Below are positions 37,851-47,197 of a stretch of 64,000 nt of DNA, in pieces. Location of the stretch: contig NZ_CP047117.1 in NCBI RefSeq assembly GCF_030440535.1, positions 310,001 through 374,000 on the forward strand, given 5' to 3'. Source of the DNA: Corynebacterium capitovis DSM 44611 (GTDB taxonomy: Bacteria; Actinomycetota; Actinomycetes; Mycobacteriales; Mycobacteriaceae). Numbering within the stretch: the first letter of the stretch is position 1; the number at the start of each line of letters is the position of its first letter. Position numbers and translations under genes: made by a program. Under the pieces are notes generated by a model, which worked only from the letters and a program-made list of their open reading frames with translations, was not told the origin of the DNA and ran no database searches.

Positions 37851-38993
37851 ATGTCTTCCCCCCTGTATCCGCGGTTACACCGCGTCCGCGGCGGACGCGT
37901 CGTCGCCGGAGTGGCAGCAGGCGTGTCTGCCCACCTCGGCGTGGACGTGAAGTGGGTGCGGGTGTTTTTCGCGGCGGCCGCGTTTGTCAGCGGCGTGGGG
38001 GTGATCCTCTACGCCGCGCTGTGGATGTTCACCAAGCTGGAAAGCGGCGTCACCGTCGAGAGAGACGTGTGGCCGCGCGCGGCCTACGCGTTGCTCGTGG
38101 CGGTGGGGTGCGTTGGTGCAGCGGTGTCGTTATCCCTGGTCAGCGGCGCGGGGGGAGCTTTTACCGGGGTCCTAGGCGTGGTGGCGGTCGGGGCGATAGT
38201 GGTGTGGCAGGCCTACGACAGGGGAGTGTCCTCCCGGGGCAGTCGCGCGGCCCTAGGGGTGGGTATTTTCTTGGTGATGGGGGGCGTGCTGGCCATCGCG
38301 CTGCTCGGGGACAGAGGGGGCACCGCGGGCACTGTCGTCGCGGTCCTCGCCAGCGTCTTCGGCAGCGGCTTGCTGGTCGTGCCCGTCATTGTGCGGCTGG
38401 CCACGTCCTTGCTCGAGGAGCGCCAAGCCAAGGCCGCTGCCGACCAGCGCGCGGAGATCGCCTCCCGGTTGCATGACTCGGTGTTGCAGACCCTCGCGCT
38501 CATCCAAAAGCGCGCTGGGAACGCGGAGGAGGTCGCCCGCCTCGCCCGCAGCCAAGAGCGCGAGCTGAGGGCGTGGCTTTTCGACGCCACAGGGTCCGCC
38601 AGCCCCGCCCCGACGACGGTTTTTAGCGCCCTCGTCACGGCAGCCGGCGAGGTCGAAGACCTCTACTCGGTAGACATCCGCCCGGTCACCGTCGGCGAGG
38701 ATTGCCCGTTCACGGATGAGACCGAGCCGCTCGTGCTGGCGGCGCGGGAGGCGATGGCCAACGCGGCAAAGCACGCCGGGGTGGGCCAGGTCGACGTGTA
38801 CGCGGAACACCTTGGCGGGCAGCTCAGCGTGTTCGTGCGCGACCGCGGCTGCGGGTTTGATCCGCAGACGGTGCCGGACGACCGGCACGGGTTGCGCGAC
38901 TCGATCTGTTCCCGGATGGAACGGGCGGGCGGCCGCGCGGAGGTGAGAACCCGCCCGGGGGAGGGGACCGAGGTGGAACTCACCCTCGGTTGA
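37851..38993 (+). CDS. PspC-fused sensor histidine kinase
   Basis: The product has 380 aa from the ATG at 37851. The PspC domain is at 8-60 (HRVRGGRVVAGVAAGVSAHL). Four or five membrane segments follow to about 185. The dimerisation helix carries SRLHDSVLQTLALIQKRAG with the phospho-accepting His208, typical of NarL-type (HisKA_3) kinases, and the ATPase domain has EAMANAAKHAG and DRGCGFDP. The partner is expected to be a LuxR-type regulator. One is found only at 48631, 9.6 kb away on the same strand. Its 3' end overlaps the convergent flavoprotein gene by 14 bp. Confidence 0.9.
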   Translation: MSSPLYPRLHRVRGGRVVAGVAAGVSAHLGVDVKWVRVFFAAAAFVSGVGVILYAALWMFTKLESGVTVERDVWPRAAYALLVAVGCVGAAVSLSLVSGAGGAFTGVLGVVAVGAIVVWQAYDRGVSSRGSRAALGVGIFLVMGGVLAIALLGDRGGTAGTVVAVLASVFGSGLLVVPVIVRLATSLLEERQAKAAADQRAEIASRLHDSVLQTLALIQKRAGNAEEVARLARSQERELRAWLFDATGSASPAPTTVFSALVTAAGEVEDLYSVDIRPVTVGEDCPFTDETEPLVLAAREAMANAAKHAGVGQVDVYAEHLGGQLSVFVRDRGCGFDPQTVPDDRHGLRDSICSRMERAGGRAEVRTRPGEGTEVELTLG

Positions 38994-40845
38994 GCAGCGA
39001 GGCGGCTGTTTTGTCCGTCTCCTGCAAGAAGGAAGGGTCCGTCCCCGGCATCGGCGAGATCGTGGTGTCGGACCACTGGCCACCGGTTGGAATGCCGATG
39101 ATGTGAAGGCGCGTGTCCAGTGAACCGTCGGGGTGGACGGTGCGCCGCGTCGACGGGTCGGTCTCCGGCGCCGGGGTGGGCGCGCCGTCGGGTGCGAAGG
39201 GGCGAACGCGGCCGGCTTCGATAATGGAGCGGAAGAGGGGGTCGGCGGGACGGCGGATATCCGGGGCGGGAAGGAAGGCGTCGGCAAGCGTGGGCGCACT
39301 GGCGCTGCGACTGCCGCTGGTGATGGTGTAGCCCTCCTCGCTCCTGGCCAGTGCCGGGAGGGGACCGAGGAACGTGACGAGGCCGGCGTCGACGAGAGCG
39401 AGGAGCTCCTGGGTGCGGAACAGCGGGGGGCCCGAGCCGACCATCTGGCCGAAGTTCATGAACGCGGGCAGCGCGCGGTCTGAGGATGGGCAACGGCCGT
39501 TCTCGGCAGCGTAGGACGCGGGGCGGCGGGCCACCGAGATGACCCACAGCCCCGCCTTGACGGGCGAGTTCCGGGCGGCGACCGCCTCGGCGATGTCACG
39601 CTCCATCTTGGTGCCAATCAGGCCGGTGAGCTCGTCGATGCTCAGGCTTTCAGTGCCGGCGAGGGGGTTGATCCACTCATTGAGGTCGAAGGGCTGCGAG
39701 CTCATCCCGCTGAGGTGGGCAGTGAGCGCCGCGGGCACCGCGCTGAAGTCCCCGCACAGGTCGGCGGAGTCGATTGCCTTCAGGATGTCCTCCAGGCTGG
39801 CGTTGAGGGACTCAGGGCGGACGCGGGCGAGAGTGGTGTAGTACTCGGCGTAGGAGTCGCGCACGATAGCGGGCCAGAACACCTCACCGAAGCGCGCGGA
39901 ACCTGACTCCACTGCCTCACGGGCGACGCTGCGCAGGCGCGGCATGGCGGGCCGCGGGGGGAGGGAGTGGTACTCGGATTTGGGCAGGTAGGGGTATCCG
40001 CGTCCGGAGGTGACGAGGAGGCGCGGTTCGCGTCCCGACGCCTCGTAGCGCAACCCCGAGCGGGAGGTGGGCTCAGAAACAAACCGGCCGCCGCGATCGA
40101 TGGTCACCAGCGCCATGAGGTCGAAAAAGCCCATGCCCAGGCCGCGCACGAGGACGTCGCCACCCGCCGGCAGCGTGTCGACGTCCTGCTCGACTGGGTT
40201 GTCGGGGGCCATCCAGGCGGGGCCCCCGACGCGCCTGCCGGCGGGCAGGACCCAGCCGGTGGCCAGCACGGTCGCATCCGCGGTGACGGTGGTGCCGTCG
40301 GCCAGGGAGATGACGTCGGCATCGCCCTGGCTGCGCACGCCGGTGGCGCGGGTGGCGTGCTCGACCACGGTGACGGTGTCAGGCAGCTGAGCGAGAGCCA
40401 CCCGGTAGACCCAGCGCAGGTATTCCCCGTAGAGGGTGCGGGAAGGATTGCTTTCGGGCAGCGTCGCGTCGATCTCCGCTGAGTAAGCGGTGGGGGCGGC
40501 GACCGGGTAAGCGTCGAAAAGCGATGCCTTCGGCTTCGAGATCCCCTCGCGCTCGCCGCGGATGAGCTGGATCCACTCGTACATGGTGGGCCCCTCGAGG
40601 ACGGGGGCGCCGACGGTCGCGCCGGGTTCGGTGAACAGCGTGACAGCGCCGGCCAGGGTGTTCATACACAGCGTTGATGTTTGAGAGGTGTCCCAGACCC
40701 GCCCGGCGCCGATCTGGGCGTCGTCGATGAGGTGGAGGGCGATCTGCCTCGGGCCTAATTCGCGGAGGTAGGCAGCGAGGCGCTCGATAACTGAGATGCC
40801 GCGCGGACCCATTCCCACGATCGCGATGGTGCTATCGGCTGGCAT
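38980..40845 (-). CDS. FAD/NAD(P)-binding protein of the sulfur-regulated cluster
   Basis: The product has 621 aa. A dinucleotide-binding motif opens the protein (IAIVGMGPRGISVIERL). Further features are IGAGRVWD, VLATGWVLPAG and GLGMGFFDLMAL, as in the FAD-NAD(P)-binding family that includes lysine/ornithine-monooxygenase-like proteins. It probably oxidises a small organic substrate in the cytoplasm; which one is unknown. It is divergent from the ABC importer, and the McbR site lies 17 bp before its start, so it is likely repressed when sulfur is plentiful. Confidence 0.75.
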   Translation of the reverse strand: MPADSTIAIVGMGPRGISVIERLAAYLRELGPRQIALHLIDDAQIGAGRVWDTSQTSTLCMNTLAGAVTLFTEPGATVGAPVLEGPTMYEWIQLIRGEREGISKPKASLFDAYPVAAPTAYSAEIDATLPESNPSRTLYGEYLRWVYRVALAQLPDTVTVVEHATRATGVRSQGDADVISLADGTTVTADATVLATGWVLPAGRRVGGPAWMAPDNPVEQDVDTLPAGGDVLVRGLGMGFFDLMALVTIDRGGRFVSEPTSRSGLRYEASGREPRLLVTSGRGYPYLPKSEYHSLPPRPAMPRLRSVAREAVESGSARFGEVFWPAIVRDSYAEYYTTLARVRPESLNASLEDILKAIDSADLCGDFSAVPAALTAHLSGMSSQPFDLNEWINPLAGTESLSIDELTGLIGTKMERDIAEAVAARNSPVKAGLWVISVARRPASYAAENGRCPSSDRALPAFMNFGQMVGSGPPLFRTQELLALVDAGLVTFLGPLPALARSEEGYTITSGSRSASAPTLADAFLPAPDIRRPADPLFRSIIEAGRVRPFAPDGAPTPAPETDPSTRRTVHPDGSLDTRLHIIGIPTGGQWSDTTISPMPGTDPSFLQETDKTAASLLNRG

Positions 40846-40861
40846 AACGGTCCTTTCTGTT

Positions 40862-40877
40862 TAGACAGAATAGTCTA
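40862..40877. promoter_or_regulatory. McbR operator (TAGAC-N6-GTCTA)
   Basis: TAGAC (40862-40866), AGAATA, GTCTA (40873-40877) is a perfect match to the 16-bp inverted repeat known for McbR, the sulfur/methionine repressor of Corynebacterium. It lies between the divergent flavoprotein and importer genes and could control both. A further half site GTCTA is at 40896-40900. Confidence 0.85.
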
Positions 40878-40951
40878 CTCTTGGAATACCACTCCGTCTA
40901 ACTGTGTTATTGTTCGAGAATTCCGCACAACCCGATAGAAGGGAAACCGCA

Positions 40952-42595
40952 GTGAAGCTATCGCTTCCAGGCTCGATAGGTGCCACACTCGTCGCGGTCG
41001 CAACGTTGACGAGTTGCGCGGCGCCCTCGGACGAGGCAAGCTCCTCGAGCGAGGACGAGGTCCTCACCTACCTCGAACCGAACTGGTTCACCACCCTCTA
41101 TCCGCCAGCTGCGGGTTACTACCCGAACGGTGGCGTGGTCAATCAAATCACGGACCGGTTGCTCTATCAGGACCCCGATACCCTCGAGCTCGAACCGTGG
41201 ATCGCTACGTCCCTTCCCGAGGTCAACGCCGACGCCACCGAGTTCACCTTCGACATCCGCACCGACGTGACGTACTCCGACGGCACGCCCCTAACGGCGC
41301 GCAACGTGGTGGCCAACATCGATCTTTACGGCAAGGGGGACAAGTCGCGCCTGCTCAGCAAGTCTGAGCAAATCAGTAACTACGACTACGGTGAGGTCGT
41401 CGACGACGACACCGTCCGCTTCCACTTCACGGCGCCGGCCCCGGGCTTCGCCCAGGCGGTCTCCGTCTACAACGCCGGGTTGCTTTCCGACGCCACCCTC
41501 GCGCTGCGCAACGAGGACTACGGCCCCGGCAACGCCGTCAACATCATCGGCTCCGGACCCTTCGTCATCACGGGCGAATCCCTCGGCACCGACCTCACCC
41601 TGACCACCCGCGAGGATTACAACTGGGCCCCGCCGTCGCTGGAGCACCAGGGCCGGGCGAGGATCGGCGGGGTGCACGTCACGCTGGCGGCCGAGGAGGC
41701 GATGCGCACCGGCGCCGTCATCTCCGGCCAGGCCGACGTCGTGCGCAGCGTCACCGCGCCCGCGGAGCGGCACCTTGCCGACGAGGGCGTGCAGGTGTAC
41801 TCGCGCGGCACCAATTCGATGAACAACCAGTTGGCGCTGCGTTTCAACCACCCGCTGCTGCAGGACATCAGGACGCGCCAGGCGCTCGCCCACGCCGTGA
41901 ACCGGGAGGAAATCCTGCGCGTGCTGTTCTCGGACTCCTACCCGCTCGCCACGTCCACGGTCGCGACAACCGGGCTGGGGTACGCGGAGCAGGACCCGCA
42001 GGCCTACGCTTTCGACCCCGACCGGGCCCGAGCCCTCCTCGCCGAGGCGGGCTGGACCGCTGGCTCCGACGGCATCATGGAAAAGGACGGCCAGCGCCTT
42101 GCGCTGCGCGTCAACATCGCGGGCCCCCAGCCGCGCTCCCGCGAAGTACAGACCATGATTCAGGACCAGCTGCGCGCCGTAGGCATCGCCCTAGAGATTA
42201 ACTCCGGTGATAACGCGAGCCAGAACGCGGACGCGAAAGACCAGAACAAGATTCAGATCTATCACTCGATGGTGGGCCGGGCCGACTACGACGCAATCAA
42301 CTCGCTCTACTCCGTCGGGACGCGCGATGTGTTTATCAACCAAGACGCCGAGGGAAACGTGATCGACCAGCACCTCGAGGACCTGCTGCAGCGCGTCGTG
42401 TCCACCCCGGATGACGCGGGGCGCGCAGCCGCGACGCGGGATGTGCAGGACTACATCACCCAGCAGGCCTACTCCATTCCCCTGTTCGAGGAACCGCAGG
42501 TGTACGCACTGTCCCCGCGCGTGAAGGGATTCCGTACCGAGAGCGTGGCGCGGCCGTCGTTCTATGACGTCTACATCGAAAGCGAGGACAACTGA
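40952..42595 (+). CDS. ABC importer substrate-binding lipoprotein (family 5, KPN_01854-like)
   Basis: The product has 547 aa from the GTG at 40952. The lipobox is LTSC, with the modified Cys near residue 23. After it come YLEPNWFTTLYPPAAGYYPNG, in part, and DRLLYQDPDTLELEPWIA, which I associate with the KPN_01854 group of peptide-type binding proteins. That group is known to occur beside CMD/alkylhydroperoxidase genes, as here. Ligand is unknown; a sulfur-containing peptide or thioether would fit the McbR control. It overlaps the permease gene by one base. Confidence 0.8.
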   Translation: MKLSLPGSIGATLVAVATLTSCAAPSDEASSSSEDEVLTYLEPNWFTTLYPPAAGYYPNGGVVNQITDRLLYQDPDTLELEPWIATSLPEVNADATEFTFDIRTDVTYSDGTPLTARNVVANIDLYGKGDKSRLLSKSEQISNYDYGEVVDDDTVRFHFTAPAPGFAQAVSVYNAGLLSDATLALRNEDYGPGNAVNIIGSGPFVITGESLGTDLTLTTREDYNWAPPSLEHQGRARIGGVHVTLAAEEAMRTGAVISGQADVVRSVTAPAERHLADEGVQVYSRGTNSMNNQLALRFNHPLLQDIRTRQALAHAVNREEILRVLFSDSYPLATSTVATTGLGYAEQDPQAYAFDPDRARALLAEAGWTAGSDGIMEKDGQRLALRVNIAGPQPRSREVQTMIQDQLRAVGIALEINSGDNASQNADAKDQNKIQIYHSMVGRADYDAINSLYSVGTRDVFINQDAEGNVIDQHLEDLLQRVVSTPDDAGRAAATRDVQDYITQQAYSIPLFEEPQVYALSPRVKGFRTESVARPSFYDVYIESEDN

Positions 42596-43551
42596 TGTCG
42601 CTCATTCTCCGGCGGATCGGACAGGCGCTCATCGTCCTGCTGCTGGCCTACACGCTCGCGTTCTTCCTGCTCTCCGCCCTCCCCTCGGACGGCGTGATGG
42701 CCCGCTACGCCGACCCGGCGTTGGGTCTGTCCCAGGCTGAGATTGACGGGATCCGGCAGGAGATGGGCGTCGATAAGCCTCTTGCCGTGCAATTCTTTAC
42801 CTCGCTGGCGGGCTTTTTCACCGGTAACCTGGGCTACTCGGTCCGGACGGGCACCCCCGTCTCGCAGTTGATCGCCGACGCCCTCCCGCACACCCTCGCG
42901 TTGGCGGCGGCCGCGGTAGGCCTGGCGGCCATCGTCGCGCTCGTCACCGCTTACGTGGCGACGCTTCCCGGCCTGCGCCTCGTGCGAGCCTTCTTCCGCG
43001 CGCTGCCGTCCTTCCTGGTCTCGCTTCCCGGTTTCTGGGTGGCTATCCTGCTCCTCCAATTCGTCTCCTTCCGCTTGGGCTGGGTCAACGTGATCGACCC
43101 GGGTCCGCTAGAAGGCCTCATCCTCCCCGCGCTGACCCTTTCGGTGCCCATGGCCGCCCCGCTCGCGCAGGTGCTGATTCGCTCCATCGACGAGGTCAGG
43201 GAGCAGCCCTTTGTGCAGGTGGCGCGCTCGCGCGGGGCGACGGAGACGCGCATCTTCTTCCGGACGGTGCTGCGCAACGCCTCCCTGCCCCCGCTGACGA
43301 TGGCGGGACTGCTCTTCGGCGAGCTCGTCGGCGGCGCGGTCGTGACGGAGACCGTGTTCGGGCGCACAGGCCTGGGTTCGCTCGTGGTCTCGTCGGTGTC
43401 GAACCGTGACACGCCGGTGCTCCTGGGTGTCGTCCTCATCGCCGCGGTCGCTTACGTCCTAATCAACCTCGTCGTGGATCTTCTGTACCCGGTGATCGAC
43501 GTTCGCCTGCGCGAGCGCTCCCTCACCCCGAACCGATTGGTGGCGGCATGA
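42595..43551 (+). CDS. ABC transporter permease (DppB type)
   Basis: The product has 318 aa with about six membrane helices. It begins ILRRIGQALIVLLLAYTLAF and has the permease loop EQPFVQVARSRGATETRIFF (EAA motif). GNLGYSVRTGTPVSQLI is typical of DppB. It forms the translocation pore with the DppC-type protein encoded next, and overlaps it by 4 bp. Confidence 0.9.
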   Translation: MSLILRRIGQALIVLLLAYTLAFFLLSALPSDGVMARYADPALGLSQAEIDGIRQEMGVDKPLAVQFFTSLAGFFTGNLGYSVRTGTPVSQLIADALPHTLALAAAAVGLAAIVALVTAYVATLPGLRLVRAFFRALPSFLVSLPGFWVAILLLQFVSFRLGWVNVIDPGPLEGLILPALTLSVPMAAPLAQVLIRSIDEVREQPFVQVARSRGATETRIFFRTVLRNASLPPLTMAGLLFGELVGGAVVTETVFGRTGLGSLVVSSVSNRDTPVLLGVVLIAAVAYVLINLVVDLLYPVIDVRLRERSLTPNRLVAA

Positions 43552-44378
43552 CAACTGCACTTTCAACCCGCGCGCAGGCCAACACGTGGCGTGCTCCCGG
43601 CTCCGTTTTGTCCCTGATCGTGCTGGTTGTCGCGCTGTTGTGGGCCGTGTTCCCCGGCGCGTTTGCCCCGCACGATCCCTTCCGCGGCACTGACGTCGCC
43701 CTCCTTGCCCCGAGCGCCGAGCACTGGTTCGGCACCGATTCGGTGGGCCGGGACCTGTTCTCCCGCGTGGTGTTCGGTGCGCGCCAATCCCTGCTCGGCG
43801 CGCTAGTCGCGGTCGCCGTGGGGCTGGTCGCGGGCACGCTCATCGGGCTCATCGCTGGCAGCGTGCGCGGTGCGGTGGACACCGTGCTCATGCGACTTGT
43901 CGACGTCCTTCTTGCGATCCCGGGCATCCTCCTTTCCCTGTCCATCATCATCGTGCTGGGATTCGGGTCCGTTCAGGCTGCCTTTGCGGTCGGCGTGACA
44001 TCGATCGCCGCCTTCGCCCGCCTCGCCCGGTCTCAGGTGATCACCGTGGCCAATACCGATTTCGTGGAGGCCGCCTACGGCTCCGGCGCGACCCGAGCTG
44101 CCGTGCTTGCGCGCCACATCCTGCCGAATTCGCTGACCCCGGTTCTCGCCCTGGCCGCGCTTCAGTTCGGCACCGCGATCCTGCAACTGTCCATTCTCGG
44201 CTTCCTGGGCTACGGGGCGCCGCCGCCCACGCCGGAGTGGGGCCTCATCATCGCCGAGGGGCGCGACTTCATGGCCACCGCTTGGTGGATCATCGTCCTT
44301 CCGGGCCTGGCCATCGTCGCCACCGTCATGGCCGCCAACCGCCTGTCCCAGAACTTCTCCACGGAGGTGGAAGCGTGA
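43548..44378 (+). CDS. ABC transporter permease (DppC type)
   Basis: The product has 276 aa, six predicted helices. It shows HWFGTDSVGRDLFSRVVFGA, the DppC signature, and the EAA loop FVEAAYGSGATRAAVLARHI. The gene overlaps both neighbours by 4 bp, so stoichiometric translation is likely. Confidence 0.9.
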   Translation: MTTALSTRAQANTWRAPGSVLSLIVLVVALLWAVFPGAFAPHDPFRGTDVALLAPSAEHWFGTDSVGRDLFSRVVFGARQSLLGALVAVAVGLVAGTLIGLIAGSVRGAVDTVLMRLVDVLLAIPGILLSLSIIIVLGFGSVQAAFAVGVTSIAAFARLARSQVITVANTDFVEAAYGSGATRAAVLARHILPNSLTPVLALAALQFGTAILQLSILGFLGYGAPPPTPEWGLIIAEGRDFMATAWWIIVLPGLAIVATVMAANRLSQNFSTEVEA

Positions 44379-45979
44379 CAACGAGCCCTTCTCAGCCGAT
44401 CCTCAGCGTCGAGGACCTGACCGTGTCGTACGGTGACGTTCTCGCCGTCGACAACGTGAGCTTCACCGTCAACCCGGGGCACATGACCGCGATCGTCGGG
44501 GAGTCCGGCTCGGGCAAGACGACCTCGGCGATGGCCGCGATCGGCCTGCTCAGTCCCTCCGCTCGCCTCGAAAGTGGCGCGATCCGTTTCGGCGGAAAGG
44601 ACATCGTGGGGTCCACTCACGCGCAGTGGCGCTCCCTGCGCGGGGCCCACATTGGGCTCGTCCCGCAGGATCCCAACAACTCCCTCAATCCGCTTGCCAC
44701 GATCGGGGCTTCGATCGAAGAGGGCATGGAGATCCACGGGATCGGCGATCGGGCGTCGAGAAGAAAGCGCGCCCTTGACCTGCTGGCGGAGGTGGGAATC
44801 GACGACCCGGAGCGCCGCTACAACCAGTACCCCCACGAGCTATCGGGCGGTATGAAGCAGCGCGTGCTCATCGCCGCGGCGGTCGCGCTTGAGCCGGACG
44901 TTCTGATCGCCGACGAGCCCACCTCGGCCCTCGACGTCACCGTGCAAAAAACCATCCTCGACCTGCTCGACCGGATGCGCACCGAGCTCGGCCTGGGCCT
45001 GCTCTTTATCACCCATGACCTCGCGGTGGCGGGCGACCGCGCCGATAACGTGGTGATCATGGAGCACGGCCGCGTCGTGGAGTCGGGGTCCGCCGCGACC
45101 GTGCTCGCCGCGCCGCGGGAGGAGTACTCGAAGCGCCTTCTTGCCGACGCCCCCTCGCTCGCCGTCGCCAACGCCCACCACCGGCCGCCCACGTCGGAGG
45201 AGGTCATCGTCTCGGTCCGCGACCTGAGGAAGGTTTACGGCGACTTCACCGCCGTCGACGGGGTGTCCTTCGACGTGCGGCGCGGTTCGACGCACGCGCT
45301 GGTGGGGGAATCGGGGTCGGGAAAGACAACGACGGGTCGCGCAGTGTCTCTCTTTACCGCACCCACCTCGGGGTCCATCACCCTCAACGGGGAGGAAGTC
45401 GGCGGCTCACCCGCCCTTCGGCGCCTGCGGGGCACGGTCCAGCTCGTGCACCAGAACCCCTTTTCCTCGCTGGACCCGCGGATGACAGTGGGTGATATTG
45501 TGGCGGAGCCGTTGCGGAACCTGGGGCGCCAGTCGCGTCGTGAAGCGCGGGCTCGCGCTGCTGAGTTCCTGCCTCGCGTCTCACTCGACCCCGCGCTCGC
45601 ACTCCGCCGCCCGGCCCAGCTGTCCGGTGGCCAGCGGCAGCGCGTCGCGATCGCCCGCGCGCTGATCGTGGACCCCGCGATCGTGGTGTTCGACGAGGCC
45701 GTCTCCGCGCTCGACGTCACCGTCCAGGCGCAGATCCTCTCCCTACTTGAGAACCTGCAACGCGAACTGGGCCTGACTTACATCTTTATCTCGCACGACC
45801 TCGCTGTCGTCCGCCAAATCGCTGACACGGTCAGCGTGCTGAGCCACGGGCACCAGGTTGAATACGGCCGAGCCGAGGAGGTCTTCGATCACCCCCGCAG
45901 CGAGGTCACACGCACACTTATCGACGCCATCCCGGGCGCGACCTTCCGCGCCCGCCAGTTAGGAGAGTTCAATGTCTAA
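44375..45979 (+). CDS. ABC transporter ATPase with two fused nucleotide-binding domains
   Basis: The product has 534 aa from the GTG that overlaps the DppC stop. The first ABC domain has Walker A GESGSGKTTSAMAAIG, signature LSGGMKQRVLIAAA and Walker B DVLIADEPTSALD. The second has GESGSGKTTTGRAVSL, LSGGQRQRVAIARAL and IVVFDEAVSALD. In many peptide importers DppD and DppF are separate; here they are one chain, as in GsiA. It powers the importer encoded upstream. Confidence 0.93.
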   Translation: MTTSPSQPILSVEDLTVSYGDVLAVDNVSFTVNPGHMTAIVGESGSGKTTSAMAAIGLLSPSARLESGAIRFGGKDIVGSTHAQWRSLRGAHIGLVPQDPNNSLNPLATIGASIEEGMEIHGIGDRASRRKRALDLLAEVGIDDPERRYNQYPHELSGGMKQRVLIAAAVALEPDVLIADEPTSALDVTVQKTILDLLDRMRTELGLGLLFITHDLAVAGDRADNVVIMEHGRVVESGSAATVLAAPREEYSKRLLADAPSLAVANAHHRPPTSEEVIVSVRDLRKVYGDFTAVDGVSFDVRRGSTHALVGESGSGKTTTGRAVSLFTAPTSGSITLNGEEVGGSPALRRLRGTVQLVHQNPFSSLDPRMTVGDIVAEPLRNLGRQSRREARARAAEFLPRVSLDPALALRRPAQLSGGQRQRVAIARALIVDPAIVVFDEAVSALDVTVQAQILSLLENLQRELGLTYIFISHDLAVVRQIADTVSVLSHGHQVEYGRAEEVFDHPRSEVTRTLIDAIPGATFRARQLGEFNV

Positions 45980-47162
45980 CATCATCGATTTGCTGTCCGA
46001 CATCCCCGACGACGTCGCGCGCTTGCGCCGCGCCCGGCCCGACGCCGTGGCGAACGCCGAACTCAGTTTCCAGGCGCTGTTCGAGCCCGCCGAAGAGAAG
46101 GACCTGCCGCAGGCGTGGCGCTACGCCGTGGCCACCTTTATCGCCGGGGTGTCCGGTTCCAGCTCTGCCGCTCGCTTCTACCGCGACCTGCTCAGCGACG
46201 AGGCGGGCGAGGACCTGATCACTCTTGTCAACGAGGCCATCGCTCGAGGCACGTCGACGGGCCCGTACACAGGCGGTGAATACGTCGTTTTCGACGGGCC
46301 GCACGCGGGCTTGTCCGCTGCCCTCGACTTCGCTCACCTGCTCACGTTCCACCCCAAAGACGCCTCACCAGCAGCGATCGGGCACCTGCAACGCGCAGGG
46401 TTCAGCGACGACGCCATCGTCTCGCTGGCCCAGCTCATCTCGTTCGTCGCGTTCCAACTGCGCGTCGCTCATGGCCTCCACGTCCTCGCCGGTGGCTCTG
46501 CTGCCGCTCCCGCCACTCGCGCCCGCGGCGTCGCAAACCCGGGGTGGGCGCCCGGTCCGCGCACAATTCTTCCCGACGTCGTATCGCCCACCCACTTTGT
46601 CAACCATTCCCTCGGGTGGAAGCCCTGGGTGGCAGACCTACCCAAGGAGCAGTTCACCCCCGCGCACTACGACGCCTTGGTCGAGCCCTCCCGCATCGAT
46701 TCGGAGTACTTCCGCCTGCTCGCGCGCGACCCCGCTGCGCTCAAGGCCCGCACGCTGACCGACTTCGATATCTTCTTCAACACCGAGGGCGGGTTGGGGC
46801 GCGCCGAGCGCGAGCTCGTCGCCACCGTCGTGTCCCGCCTCAACGGCTGCGAGTACTGCGCGTCGGTGCACCAGGCACGCTCGAAGCAGGAGGGCGGAGA
46901 CGCCGAGGCCATCGACGGGCTTCTTCGCGACGGTGTGGGCGCCGACCTCGGCACAGACGCATGGAACGCTCTTCGCGACGCCGCGGTCTCCCTCACAGCG
47001 ACACCCTTCGAGTTCGGGCCGGGGGACGTCGAGAAGTTGCGCGCCGCGGGTTGCGATGAGCTCGCGATTATCGACGTCGTGAACTCCGCGTCCTTCTTTA
47101 ACTGGGCCAACCGTTTAATGCTGACCCTGGGCCAGCCGGACGTGCCGAAGCGATTTAGGTAA
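45972..47162 (+). CDS. Fused CMD / alkylhydroperoxidase-domain protein (Avi_7170 + Avi_7169-like)
   Basis: The product has 396 aa in two related halves. The N-terminal ~190 residues (LLSDIPDDVARLRRARPDAV at the start) lack a CxxC motif. The C-terminal half has FNTEGGLGRAERELVATVVS and the redox motif NGCEYCASVHQAR with Cys293, Cys296 and His300, as in AhpD/carboxymuconolactone decarboxylase-like peroxidases. Elsewhere, as I recall, the two halves are separate neighbouring genes. It may detoxify a peroxide made during oxidation of the imported compound. It overlaps the ATPase gene by 8 bp. Confidence 0.8.
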   Translation: MSNIIDLLSDIPDDVARLRRARPDAVANAELSFQALFEPAEEKDLPQAWRYAVATFIAGVSGSSSAARFYRDLLSDEAGEDLITLVNEAIARGTSTGPYTGGEYVVFDGPHAGLSAALDFAHLLTFHPKDASPAAIGHLQRAGFSDDAIVSLAQLISFVAFQLRVAHGLHVLAGGSAAAPATRARGVANPGWAPGPRTILPDVVSPTHFVNHSLGWKPWVADLPKEQFTPAHYDALVEPSRIDSEYFRLLARDPAALKARTLTDFDIFFNTEGGLGRAERELVATVVSRLNGCEYCASVHQARSKQEGGDAEAIDGLLRDGVGADLGTDAWNALRDAAVSLTATPFEFGPGDVEKLRAAGCDELAIIDVVNSASFFNWANRLMLTLGQPDVPKRFR

Positions 47163-47170
47163 CGGGGGCG

Positions 47171-47195
47171 AAAAAGTCCGCAATGCGGACTTTTT
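47171..47195. repeat. Dispersed palindrome, copy 2, also terminator-like
   Basis: A perfect inverted repeat with 12-bp arms around a single A; the arms are AAAAAGTCCGCA and its complement. It lies 9 bp after the CMD gene stop, and the terminal T-run makes it a plausible terminator for the importer operon on the plus strand. Confidence 0.85.
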
Positions 47196-47197
47196 GT

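Noticed and set aside
47171..47195. Palindrome as only a terminator
   Set aside because: It could terminate the importer operon, but the same core occurs at two other places without a T-run suited to termination.
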